From Pseudosulfitobacter sp. DSM 107133 (GTDB taxonomy: Bacteria > Pseudomonadota > Alphaproteobacteria > Rhodobacterales > Rhodobacteraceae), in NCBI RefSeq assembly GCF_022788695.1, contig NZ_CP085158.1, positions 1-64,000 of the forward strand: a DNA stretch of 64,000 bases. Reading direction: 5' to 3'. The notes under the pieces are model-generated. The model did no database searches and was not told the DNA's origin. It saw only the letters and a list, made by a program, of their open reading frames with translations. The translations under genes and the position numbers were made by a program. Shown here one piece after another: positions 35,699 to 43,885 of this stretch. The stretch's first letter is position 1, and each line of letters begins with the position of its first letter.

Positions 35699-35803
35699 AT
35701 GGCATGGTCTAAACCGATTATCCGCGAAATTGAATGCGGGATGGAGATCAACATGTACGGCCCGGACGGTGATCGCGAGCAAGACGACGGCGATCTGTTC
35801 TGA
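35699..35803 (+). CDS. pqqA: PqqA, PQQ precursor peptide
   Basis: This is a 34-aa peptide starting MAWSKPIIREIECG. The Glu and Tyr that become PQQ are at Glu16 and Tyr20 (E-I-N-M-Y), exactly the E-x3-Y spacing and position of known PqqA. The RBS GTGGAGGAAACACA precedes the ATG. Beyond Tyr20 it has an unusually long acidic tail (GPDGDREQDDGDLF) compared with the usual 23-29 aa peptides. PqqE crosslinks these residues on PqqD. It is followed at 24 bp by pqqB. Confidence 0.95.
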   Translation: MAWSKPIIREIECGMEINMYGPDGDREQDDGDLF

Positions 35804-35827
35804 TATTTCTGCGCGCGGAGAGTTGCA

Positions 35828-36724
35828 TTGACGTTTCGCGCGCATGTTCTTGGGTCGGCTGCCGGTGGTGGTTTGCCACAGTGGAACTGCGGGTGCGAGA
35901 ATTGCAATCTGGCGCGTGCCGGAACGATACCAGCGCAAACCCAGTCTTCGCTCGCCCTCAGCGCCAATGGCACCGAGTGGGCGGTTTTGAACGCGTCGCC
36001 CGATATTCGGGACCAGATGCATAAAGCCCCGCCGCTGCATCCGAGTGACCTGCGCAAATCCCCGTTGCGGTCTGTCCTGCTCACCAATGGCGATATCGAC
36101 CACATTGCAGGGTTGTTGACCCTGCGCGAGCAACAGGCTTTCACGCTTTTCGCCACGCCTGAAATTCATCGCGTGCTCGCCGAAAATCCGATTTTTAATG
36201 CGCTCCATCCGGACTTCGTCAAACGCATTTCGATTGAGCTGGGCTGCGAGGTCGAAATTGTACCGGGTCTGACGGCGCAGCTGTTTCCGGTGCCGGGCAA
36301 GGTGCCGCTCTATCTGGAAGGTGCGGAAGTCCAAACCGACCTGGAAGGTGAGCAGACGGTCGGGGTACATTTGCGGGCAGGGGGCAAAAACGCATTCTAC
36401 ATCCCCGGCTGTGCGGCGATGCGCGATACGCTTGCGGCGCGGCTGGACGGGGCGGATGCGGTTTTCTTTGACGGGACACTTTGGCAGGACGACGAGATGG
36501 TGCGCGCAGGACTGAGCCAGAAAACCGGGCGGCGGATGGGGCATATGTCCATGTCCGGCCCCGACGGTTCCATCGCTGCCTTCGAAGATATCAAGATTGC
36601 GAAGAAAGTTTTTGTCCATATGAACAATACCAATCCAGTGTTCCGGCCAATGTCGGAAGAGCGCAAAGCTGTGGAAGCCGCAGGATGGATCATTGCGCAA
36701 GACGGGATGGAGCTGGAGATATGA
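35828..36724 (+). CDS. pqqB: PqqB, PQQ biosynthesis metallo-hydrolase-fold protein
   Basis: The 298-aa PqqB belongs to the metallo-beta-lactamase fold and is implicated in oxidation of the PQQ precursor. The N-terminus VLGSAAGGGLPQWNCGCENC is diagnostic, including the CGCENC cysteines. The NGDIDHIAGLLTLRE segment corresponds to the HxDH-type metal region. The start is TTG 35828. It overlaps pqqC by four bases. Confidence 0.95.
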   Translation: MTFRAHVLGSAAGGGLPQWNCGCENCNLARAGTIPAQTQSSLALSANGTEWAVLNASPDIRDQMHKAPPLHPSDLRKSPLRSVLLTNGDIDHIAGLLTLREQQAFTLFATPEIHRVLAENPIFNALHPDFVKRISIELGCEVEIVPGLTAQLFPVPGKVPLYLEGAEVQTDLEGEQTVGVHLRAGGKNAFYIPGCAAMRDTLAARLDGADAVFFDGTLWQDDEMVRAGLSQKTGRRMGHMSMSGPDGSIAAFEDIKIAKKVFVHMNNTNPVFRPMSEERKAVEAAGWIIAQDGMELEI

Positions 36725-37467
36725 CGGCCACGCCCGCCGAATTCGAAGCCCGCCTGCGCCAGATCGGGGCCGAGCGGTATCACGACAAGCATCCGTTTCA
36801 CGACTTGCTGCATGGCGGCGACTGCACGCCCGATCAGGTCCGCGCATGGGTGATCAACAGGTTTTATTATCAGGCCAGCATCCCGATGAAAGATGCCGCT
36901 TTCATGAGCCGTGTCGATGATCCCGCGCTGCGCCGCGCGTGGCGGTCACGCATTGAGGACCACGACGGCACTGACGAGGTCGAGGGCGGCATTGCCCGCT
37001 GGTTGCATCTTGCAGATGCTGTTGGGCTAGACCGCGACTATGTCGCCAGTGCGCGCGGTGTCTTGCCAACCACGCGCTTCGCGGTAGATGCCTACGTGCG
37101 TTTTGTGCGGGACAAGACGCTGCTTGAAGCGGTCGCCGCGTCGCTGACCGAGCTGTTTGCGCCAAAAATTCACGCCGCGCGGATCGAAGGACTGATGGCG
37201 AATTACGCCTTTGCCGACGACACGAGCCTGTCCTATTTCCGCAACCGGCTGACACAGGCGCCCAAGGATGTGGCCTTCGGGTTGGGATGGGTTCTGGAGC
37301 ACGCCGATACTGCCGAGAAACAGGACGCGGTGGCGGCTGCGCTTGAATTCAAGACCGATGTGCTTTGGGCGCAGCTCGATGCGTTACATGCGGCCTATGT
37401 CACGCCTGCGCGTATTCCGCCGGGGGCCTGGGTGCCCGGTTCATACGTTTTGACCCCCGCATCATGA
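36721..37467 (+). CDS. pqqC: PqqC, PQQ synthase
   Basis: The 248-aa PqqC carries out the final cofactor-free eight-electron oxidation to PQQ. It is all-helical with the motifs YHDKHPFHDLLHGG (about 20-33), WVINRFYYQASIPMKDAA (about 43-60), RIEDHDG and TTRFAVDAYVRFV. The start is ATG 36721, overlapping the pqqB stop. The length is normal and the frame intact. Its stop overlaps pqqD. Confidence 0.96.
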   Translation: MTATPAEFEARLRQIGAERYHDKHPFHDLLHGGDCTPDQVRAWVINRFYYQASIPMKDAAFMSRVDDPALRRAWRSRIEDHDGTDEVEGGIARWLHLADAVGLDRDYVASARGVLPTTRFAVDAYVRFVRDKTLLEAVAASLTELFAPKIHAARIEGLMANYAFADDTSLSYFRNRLTQAPKDVAFGLGWVLEHADTAEKQDAVAAALEFKTDVLWAQLDALHAAYVTPARIPPGAWVPGSYVLTPAS

Positions 37468-37748
37468 CGGCGCTCGACGGTCAGGCAGTACCACGGATAC
37501 CGCGCGGCGTGCGGATGCATGATGATACGGTACGCGGCAAAACTGTCTTGCTGGCACCCGAGCGGGTCATCGACCTTGATGCCATCGGACTTGCCATTTT
37601 GCAGCAGATCGACGGTGAGAAAACCATGTCCCAGATTATCGAGACGCTCGCAGCGCTTTATGCCGCACCTGTTGCGCAAATCTCGGAGGATGTGTCCGGG
37701 TATGTGGTGGGCCTGATGGACCGCCGGATACTGGAGATTAAACCATGA
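37464..37748 (+). CDS. pqqD: PqqD, PqqA-binding chaperone
   Basis: The 94-aa PqqD is the RRE-type peptide chaperone that presents PqqA to PqqE. Characteristic segments are VPRIPRGVRMHDDTVRGKTVLLAPERVIDLD and ILQQIDGEKTMSQIIETLAALY. It overlaps pqqC and pqqE by four bases on each side, indicating coupled synthesis. Confidence 0.95.
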   Translation: MTALDGQAVPRIPRGVRMHDDTVRGKTVLLAPERVIDLDAIGLAILQQIDGEKTMSQIIETLAALYAAPVAQISEDVSGYVVGLMDRRILEIKP

Positions 37749-38827
37749 CCGCGCCCGCACCCATCGCCATGCTGGCGGAGCTGACCTATCGCTGTCCACT
37801 GTCGTGCCCCTATTGCTCCAATCCCGTCGAAATGGCGGCGCGGGAGAAGGAGATCTCGACGGAACTCTGGGTCGACGTCTTTCGTCAGGCCGCAGGCCTT
37901 GGCGTGTTGCAACTGCATCTGTCGGGGGGCGAGCCTGCCTCGCGGCGGGATCTGGTTGATCTGGTGGCGGGCGCGCGGGATGCAGGGCTCTATACCAACC
38001 TCATCACCTCGGCCATCGGCCTCACGCAGCGGCGGCTGGCCGAACTGGACGCAGCAGGGCTTGATCATGTGCAGCTGTCCTTGCAAGGCACGGACGCAGA
38101 TATGGCCGACCGGATCGGCGGGTACAAAGGCGGGTTCAAGCGCAAGATGCAGGCAGCGGCGTGGATCGTCGAGGCAGGTTTTCCGCTGACGCTCAACGCT
38201 GTGGTGCATCGCCAGAACCTGCACCAGTTGCCGGAGGCGATCGAGATGGCCGTTGAAATGAAAGCGCGGCGGATCGAAGTTGCGATTGTGCAATTCCACG
38301 GCTGGGCGATGCTGAACCGCAGCGCGATGATGCCGACACGCGCGCAGGCAGACGAGGCCAGCCGCGTCGTAGCTGACGCGCGCAAGCGGCTCAAAGGTCA
38401 GCTGGTCATCGACTATGTGCTGGCGGATTACCACGGCGACTATCCCAAGCGGTGTATGGGCGGATGGGGGCTCTCGGGCCTTAACGTCACGCCTGACGGG
38501 CTGGTGTTGCCCTGTCACGCGGCGCAGACGATCCCCAACCTCGTCTTCGATAACGTAGCGGACAAGCCCCTGTCGGACATCTGGTATCACGGCGCCGCCT
38601 TCAACGCCTATCGCGGCGAGGACTGGATGCAGGAGCCGTGTAAATCCTGCGATCGGCGCAAGCTGGACTTTGGGGGGTGCAGGTGTCAGGCGATGGCGAT
38701 TGCGGGCGATCCGGCGGCCACGGACCCGACCTGCATCAAATCGCCGTTGCATTCACGCATGCAGGAACTGGCGCAAGGGTTTTCAACGGATGACACCGCC
38801 GAACTGGTTTACCGCAAAAGCCCGTAA
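37745..38827 (+). CDS. pqqE: PqqE, radical SAM PqqA peptide cyclase
   Basis: The 360-aa radical SAM/SPASM enzyme makes the Glu-Tyr C-C bond in PqqA. The radical SAM cluster cysteines are in CPLSCPYC (about 18-25), followed by LHLSGGEPASRRD. SPASM-domain cysteines appear in LPCHAAQ and EPCKSCDRRKLDFGGCRCQ near the C-terminus. It ends the pqqABCDE operon, three bases before the convergent kinase gene. pqqF/G-type proteases are not present here and would be supplied elsewhere. Confidence 0.96.
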   Translation: MTAPAPIAMLAELTYRCPLSCPYCSNPVEMAAREKEISTELWVDVFRQAAGLGVLQLHLSGGEPASRRDLVDLVAGARDAGLYTNLITSAIGLTQRRLAELDAAGLDHVQLSLQGTDADMADRIGGYKGGFKRKMQAAAWIVEAGFPLTLNAVVHRQNLHQLPEAIEMAVEMKARRIEVAIVQFHGWAMLNRSAMMPTRAQADEASRVVADARKRLKGQLVIDYVLADYHGDYPKRCMGGWGLSGLNVTPDGLVLPCHAAQTIPNLVFDNVADKPLSDIWYHGAAFNAYRGEDWMQEPCKSCDRRKLDFGGCRCQAMAIAGDPAATDPTCIKSPLHSRMQELAQGFSTDDTAELVYRKSP

Positions 38828-38829
38828 CC

Positions 38830-41022
38830 TCACGAGACACTGCGGAGAAAGTCGAACAGCCTGAGACGGTCGATGGGTTTGGGCATCAGGTTCAACCCCA
38901 TCGAGGCACACTGTTGCGCAAGCGCGCTACTGCGGTCGGCAGAGATCATACGCGTCGGGATTGGCCCGTATTGCTGAATGATCCGTTGGTGCAGCTCGGG
39001 CCCCGACATGCCATCGCCCAACTGGCAATCGAGCAATAGTACATCGGGGACAAGATCGATGTCCCTGAGGATGGCAATTGCCTCCTCACCGTTGAGCGCG
39101 TGAATGACATGGGCGCCCCAGCCTTCGATCATGAGGGATATTGCGTTGGCAAGATCCCCGTCATTCTCCACAAGCAATATAATCTGACCGAGCTTCGGTA
39201 ACTTGGGGCTGTCGCTCATTGGTCTTACGGTCGTTTTTTGGGCTTTGTCACTGCAGAGGATCTTCAGCTCTACCGTAAAACAGCTACCCTTGTCCGGAAT
39301 GGAGCAGAGATGCAGCGGGTGGTTCAGGGACTTGCAAGCCCGTTCGACAATGGCCAGACCCAGACCCAGACCGGCCGCAGAGTTCGCCATATCCAGACGC
39401 TTGAACTCCTGAAAGATCAGTTTCTGATCAGCCTCTGCAATGCCAAAGCCCGTATCCCAGATCTCCATACGGGCCGTGGCCCCGCTGCGCCGCACGCCCA
39501 CAAGAACCTTGCCACTCTGCGTGTACCGGATCGCGTTGGAAATGAGGTTCTGTGCGATGCGCCGCAAATAGCCGGGATCACTGCGCACGGTCAGGCCGCA
39601 GCTCACGATGGTGAGATCCAGCCCCTTGTCCCGTGCTACGGGCGTCAACTCGTCGCTGAGAGGGCCAAGGATGGCGTCCAGCCGCACCGGCTGGATGTCG
39701 AAAGTGGGGCTGGTCGCGTCCAGTTTGGAGATGTCCAGCAAAGCTTCGATGATCTTCTCGACGCTGATCAAGGCTGTTTCGGCCTTGCCGATCACATTGA
39801 GTAGGTCTGGCTGCGTCAACCGGTCCGACACCGAAGCCACAAACAGTTTTGCAGCAGAAAGCGGTTGCAACAGGTCATGGCTTGCAGCAGCGACAAATCG
39901 GGATTTTGACGCATTGGCGCGCTCCGCTTCCGACAAGGCGATCCCCAACTCATTCGTGCGGTCCTGCACGCGCTGTTCCAGCACTTCGTTCATTTCGGCC
40001 AATGATTTCGCCGCAGACCGCTCGGCAGTGACGTCGGTAAAACTCATCACAAAGCCACGGTCCGGCATTTCCTGACCAAAAACGCTAAAGGTCTGGCGGC
40101 CGTTGCGCGTGACTTCAAAAGCAATCGGGGACCGCCCTTCATTGTGGTTGGCCCATCGCACCAGCATGTCGACGTCGAACTGGTCGGAGAAGATGAGCTG
40201 TTTTTCAAGCTGTTCGAGGAGAATGACAAAATTTCTCCCCAATGCTGCTTCCTGAGGGGGCAGATCCAGCAGCTGATTCATCTTCTTGTTCCAGCCCACA
40301 AGATTTTTTGCATGATCAAAAATGCAAACTCCCTGATTGAGATGGTCAAGCGTGGCTTGAAGGATCTGCGCCTGGCGGTCGCGCATCCGGTCCTGTTCTT
40401 TTCGTTCCAGCCGGATAATTTCGGTGACGTCCGTCTGCAGGATAACGGTGCCGCGACGGGCTGTGCGGTGTTCGCTGACCTGTATCCAGCGGTCATGTTT
40501 CAGACTGACATTGAACACCACATGGTTGTCGCGGTGCCGCTCGGTGCGCCGATTGGCCCACTGGGCGGGTGTCACATCAGGCGGCAGTGCGAGGGAGCTG
40601 CTTCGCGAAACCAGGTCGACGTAGTCGTTGAAAGGCAACCCTTCGACCAATCGCATCTCCACGTCTTTCATATCGCGGCAAAAACGGCTGTTGAACAGGA
40701 CGAGTAGGTCGTTGGAATCAAACAGCGCAAAACCTTCGTTGATCGTCTCAATAGCCTCACCCAGATTGGTGCGGGCGGTTTCGGTCTCGCGGTTGGCCTC
40801 TTCAAGCTGTGCATTGGATTCCTGCAACAGATCGAGTGTGCGCTCCAGATCAATGGTCCGTTCCTTGACCTGCATCTCAAGCAGGGCGGCCCGTTCGAAC
40901 TGGGCATAGGCAAGACCGGACTGTTCGTTTTTTTGCTCCACGCGGCGCATGAGAACTTTGGAAATCAGCAGCAGCTTTTCATTCTGGCGCTCGATGCTGT
41001 CGAGTGGGTTGATCAATGACAT
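38830..41022 (-). CDS. Hybrid histidine kinase with PAS domains and receiver (NahK/ErcS'-like)
   Basis: This is a 730-aa cytoplasmic hybrid sensor. An N-terminal coiled coil (about 1-90) precedes two PAS-like domains (about 90-205 and 220-345). A HisKA box with the phospho-His follows in FVAAASHDLLQPL (about 385). The HATPase has NLISNAIRYTQSG, WDTGFGIAE and GLGLGLAIVERA. The C-terminal receiver has Asp in VLLLDCQLGDGMSG. No transmembrane helix is seen. It follows the FIST gene by 5 bp. The arrangement resembles NosP-NahK/ErcS' next to quinoprotein alcohol dehydrogenase genes in Pseudomonas, so it likely feeds the LuxR-type regulator at 42231. Confidence 0.88.
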   Translation of the reverse strand: MSLINPLDSIERQNEKLLLISKVLMRRVEQKNEQSGLAYAQFERAALLEMQVKERTIDLERTLDLLQESNAQLEEANRETETARTNLGEAIETINEGFALFDSNDLLVLFNSRFCRDMKDVEMRLVEGLPFNDYVDLVSRSSSLALPPDVTPAQWANRRTERHRDNHVVFNVSLKHDRWIQVSEHRTARRGTVILQTDVTEIIRLERKEQDRMRDRQAQILQATLDHLNQGVCIFDHAKNLVGWNKKMNQLLDLPPQEAALGRNFVILLEQLEKQLIFSDQFDVDMLVRWANHNEGRSPIAFEVTRNGRQTFSVFGQEMPDRGFVMSFTDVTAERSAAKSLAEMNEVLEQRVQDRTNELGIALSEAERANASKSRFVAAASHDLLQPLSAAKLFVASVSDRLTQPDLLNVIGKAETALISVEKIIEALLDISKLDATSPTFDIQPVRLDAILGPLSDELTPVARDKGLDLTIVSCGLTVRSDPGYLRRIAQNLISNAIRYTQSGKVLVGVRRSGATARMEIWDTGFGIAEADQKLIFQEFKRLDMANSAAGLGLGLAIVERACKSLNHPLHLCSIPDKGSCFTVELKILCSDKAQKTTVRPMSDSPKLPKLGQIILLVENDGDLANAISLMIEGWGAHVIHALNGEEAIAILRDIDLVPDVLLLDCQLGDGMSGPELHQRIIQQYGPIPTRMISADRSSALAQQCASMGLNLMPKPIDRLRLFDFLRSVS

Positions 41023-41027
41023 GGGTG

Positions 41028-42197
41028 TCAGGCCTCGCCGCCATGGGTTTCGGCATAGATCGCCAGACCGGACATGGTGTGGTTGACGTGAAGCGGCCCG
41101 ATTTGTTCGCCATAGGTTGAAAAGCCGATGACCTTGTGACGGGTCAGTACGTCCGACACCTGGCGGGTGCTCTGTTTTTGCTCGGCTTCAATGCGGCGCA
41201 GAATGCAGTCACATCCTACGATGTCCGTCAGCGTGCCCATTCTGGACAGCTCGGTCAGCTTCTCGTCCAGATGTTCGGCCATGTCCCGCGGCTCTGCCAC
41301 AGTCAGCACCATGCCTTCGTCTATGGCAGAGAAGAACACCAACTCGCCTTTTGGCGTGACCTGCTGGATCGCGCGGACATGATGGGCACCGCCGATACGC
41401 ACGACGACCGGATGGGAGGCGAAAGTGAACTGGTCGAGCTGGTCAGGGTTCGTACCGACCAATCGCGCATATTCGCGCGCGGCCGGCTCTGCGTTGATGG
41501 ATTTCACGATGCGCCTGTCGGGATCGGCGTCGGTGACGACCATCTGAATATCCGTGGGGACAAGGTGATCAATGCTGAAGACCTGCGTTTTATGATCTGT
41601 CTGGATCATCGTCAGAACGGCAGCGTTTTGGCGCACCCGTCCATTAAATGACACGAACGTCTGTTTGAATCTGGTGCCGTCTCCCGCCGATCCGCCAAAC
41701 AGCGGCATGTCCCGCAGCGCAGGCGAGATCGCAGCCGTCAGGGTATCCTCGCGCAGGGAAAGGCCGTCCACCACGAGAAAGGCAAACCCATTCAGTTTTT
41801 TGGGGTTTCTATCGCGCAAGGCAACCCGGTCCTGCGCAATGCGGTCAACCGCGCTTTGGGTCTCGCGACCGTCAAGGTCTTCGACGAGGATCGAAATGCT
41901 GTCAAAATGTGCGGCGGGGTAGCCAAGTCCGAGGATCGTTCCCTCCTCATAGCCTCCCGCGCCGATTTCTCCGGCGGTGGTACAGGCTACAATATCAGTT
42001 GTGGGAAATACTGCGTTGAGTCTCTCTGAGACAGCAGCAAAATCGACATTCGGGGTCACAAAGACCGTGAGCAGGGCCAAGGGAGCGTCCCCCAGCTTTT
42101 CGCGCAGATGCGCGACCGGATCGTCGCATTTTACCGAGACCTGGGCCTGAGATAATACATGCACGTCCCGCCCGTTGCTCTGGATCTTTTCGGTCAT
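41028..42197 (-). CDS. FIST-domain sensor protein (NosP-like)
   Basis: This 389-aa protein is made of FIST_N (about 30-230) and FIST_C (about 235-375) domains: VFPTTDIVACTTAGEIGAGGYEEGTI, FGGSAGDG and the C-terminal CDCILRRIEAE block. The start is set at ATG 42197 (MTEKIQSNG). FIST proteins are small-ligand sensors, and the NosP subgroup binds heme and senses nitric oxide to inhibit a neighbouring hybrid kinase. The direct genetic linkage to such a kinase supports a sensor-kinase pair. Heme binding here is inference. Confidence 0.85.
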   Translation of the reverse strand: MTEKIQSNGRDVHVLSQAQVSVKCDDPVAHLREKLGDAPLALLTVFVTPNVDFAAVSERLNAVFPTTDIVACTTAGEIGAGGYEEGTILGLGYPAAHFDSISILVEDLDGRETQSAVDRIAQDRVALRDRNPKKLNGFAFLVVDGLSLREDTLTAAISPALRDMPLFGGSAGDGTRFKQTFVSFNGRVRQNAAVLTMIQTDHKTQVFSIDHLVPTDIQMVVTDADPDRRIVKSINAEPAAREYARLVGTNPDQLDQFTFASHPVVVRIGGAHHVRAIQQVTPKGELVFFSAIDEGMVLTVAEPRDMAEHLDEKLTELSRMGTLTDIVGCDCILRRIEAEQKQSTRQVSDVLTRHKVIGFSTYGEQIGPLHVNHTMSGLAIYAETHGGEA

Positions 42198-42230
42198 TCT
42201 GATCACCCCGTTCCGGTCACGATAGAGGTG

Positions 42231-42929
42231 CTATTCCCGGTTTGGCAAGACTTCGGAAAAATTCGCTTCATGTGCAACCAGCACCGCCTGGGTGCGGCTT
42301 TGAACGCCGAGTTTGCGCATGATCGCGGTCACATGCGCCTTTACAGTTGTTTCCGCAATCGTCAGGTCGAATGCGATCTGCTTGTTGAGCTTACCCTCGC
42401 AGATGAGGTTCAGGATACGGGCTTGCTGGTTGGTCAGGGACGACAATCTTCGCAGCGTGTCATCCTTGGCAGACCCCTCGCTGCCTTTGACAAAACCGGG
42501 CGGCGTGAAAATCTTGCCTTCCCTGATCTGGTCGATGGCATCCTTGAACACCGACCGGCGGCTGTGTTTGGGCACAAAACCCGCTGCACCGGATGTGATT
42601 GCGGCGTTGATGATTGTGTTATCGGTCATCGAAGAGACTACGATGATTTTCGACTCTTCGGACTTCCGGCGCAGCTGCATCAATCCGTCAAGGCCGCTGA
42701 CATCGGGTAGGTTCAAATCGAGCAGGATGAGGTGCGGCGCTTTGAAGGTGTCGAGCGTCTTGAGTGCCGATTGAAGGCAATCTGCTGTGCGAACTTCCAC
42801 GAACTCTGCCACCGACCGCAGGGTCAGATCAAGCGCATCGCAAAACAGAGGATGGTCATCGACGATGAGCGCCCAGGGTGCGATGTCTTGCAATAAATGT
42901 TTTGATATTGGCGATTGATGAGGTGTCAT
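42231..42929 (-). CDS. LuxR/NarL-type response regulator (AgmR/ErbR-like)
   Basis: This is a 232-aa regulator. The receiver domain has DDHPLF near residue 24 and phospho-acceptor Asp in LILLDLNLPDVSG (about 70). The C-terminal LuxR HTH reads LTNQQARILNLICEGKLNKQIAFDLTIAETTVKAHVTAIMRKL. Regulators of this type (AgmR/ErbR, PedR) activate PQQ alcohol dehydrogenase and pqq genes in Pseudomonas. It heads the operon with FIST and kinase. The IS5-type element lies 51 bp upstream of its start and could have changed its expression. Confidence 0.9.
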   Translation of the reverse strand: MTPHQSPISKHLLQDIAPWALIVDDHPLFCDALDLTLRSVAEFVEVRTADCLQSALKTLDTFKAPHLILLDLNLPDVSGLDGLMQLRRKSEESKIIVVSSMTDNTIINAAITSGAAGFVPKHSRRSVFKDAIDQIREGKIFTPPGFVKGSEGSAKDDTLRRLSSLTNQQARILNLICEGKLNKQIAFDLTIAETTVKAHVTAIMRKLGVQSRTQAVLVAHEANFSEVLPNRE

Positions 42930-42980
42930 GGCCCTACGCTAGGGCACAACAATCCAAAAGTCTCTTGTCAAAAAGTCCTA

Positions 42981-43821
42981 GGGCCTGTGGACAATCATCT
43001 TGAGGCTATAAGTGCTGCTACGAGGTTCCAACACGCTGCGTAACTGCAATCCGTTTTGTCGTATCTTGTGGCGATCCCTCTGAACTCTTTGATTTTTGCA
43101 AAGTAATTCTCTACCAAATGCCGCCACTTGTAGACCTCCGCGTCATAATCTCGCTGGGTTTTGCGGTTGGCTTTGGGAGGGATCACAGCTGTTGCACCGC
43201 GCTGGTCGAGGTCTTGCAACAGCCAGTCCGCATCGAACGCCTTATCTGCAAGCAGTGCATCAAATGAAACGCCTTTGATCAACGGCGCGACACCTTTCAT
43301 GTCATGCGCTTGTCCCGGCAGCAGCAAGAAGCGCACCAGATTGCCGAGCGCATCCACCAACGCCACGATCTTGGTCGTCAGTCCGCCGCGCGAGCGCCCA
43401 ATGGCCTGACTCTGAGTCCCCCTTTTGAGCCGGTCGCCTTCTGGTGAACCTGAACTATCGTTCCATCGATGAGTGCATATTCGAGGTCGACGTCTTCACT
43501 CATAGCTTTGAAAAGCCTCTCAAATACTCCGGACCTGGCCCACCGGCGAAACCGCCGGAACTGGCTGTTCCAATGGCCAAAGGCAGGTGGCAGGTCGCGC
43601 CACGGCGACCCCGTGCGTACCCGCCAGAAGACCGCTTCCAGAAACAAGCGATTGTCCTTTGCTGTGGCTCCGGCATCGCTGACCTTACCCGGAAGATGCG
43701 GTTCAAGCCGCTGCCACAAGATGTCCGACACCACAAACCGCTCCTCGTTCATTCAAACCTCCATTTTGGAAGTTTGAATCAGAAATCAGGCAAAATGGGA
43801 ATCCTGAATGTCCACAGACCC
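42981..43821 (-). mobile_element. IS5-family insertion sequence (IS427-like), 841 bp
   Basis: The terminal inverted repeats begin GGGCCTGTGGACAATCA at the left and, on the reverse strand, GGGTCTGTGGACATTCA at the right. The flanks share TA on both sides (42979-42980 and 43822-43823), a likely 2-bp target duplication. It carries one transposase in two overlapping frames. It sits between the terminator of the alcohol dehydrogenase gene (right) and the response regulator start (left). Confidence 0.9.
42995..43752 (-). CDS. IS5-family transposase (orfA/orfB, frameshifted)
   Basis: orfA (43752 to 43378, 124 aa) gives MNEERFVVSDILWQRL and the first catalytic Asp in YALIDGTIVQVH. The second frame supplies TQSQAIGRSRGGLTTK, the Asp in LLADKAFDAD and the Glu in HLVENYFAKIKEFRG, ending at 42995. 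The join is at an AAAAGGGGG run near 43423-43432 where a -1 shift moves ribosomes from orfA to orfB, as is usual in this IS group. Both parts look intact, so the transposase may be functional. Confidence 0.88.
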
Positions 43822-43833
43822 TAGTCGCCCGTG

Positions 43834-43865
43834 CCAAAAAAATGCGCCCCTACGAGAGGGGCGCA
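43834..43865 (-). terminator. Terminator of the alcohol dehydrogenase gene
   Basis: On the minus strand, TGCGCCCCT (43857-43865) and AGGGGCGCA (43843-43851) form a perfect 9-bp stem with a 5-nt loop, followed by seven T residues. It lies 20 bp after the stop of the dehydrogenase gene. Confidence 0.92.
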
Positions 43866-43885
43866 CAAGGTTACAGGGAGATTTC

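Noticed and set aside
35468..36847. 459-codon minus-strand frame opposite pqqA/pqqB/pqqC
   Set aside because: It is antisense to three well-recognised pqq genes and lacks any family signature.
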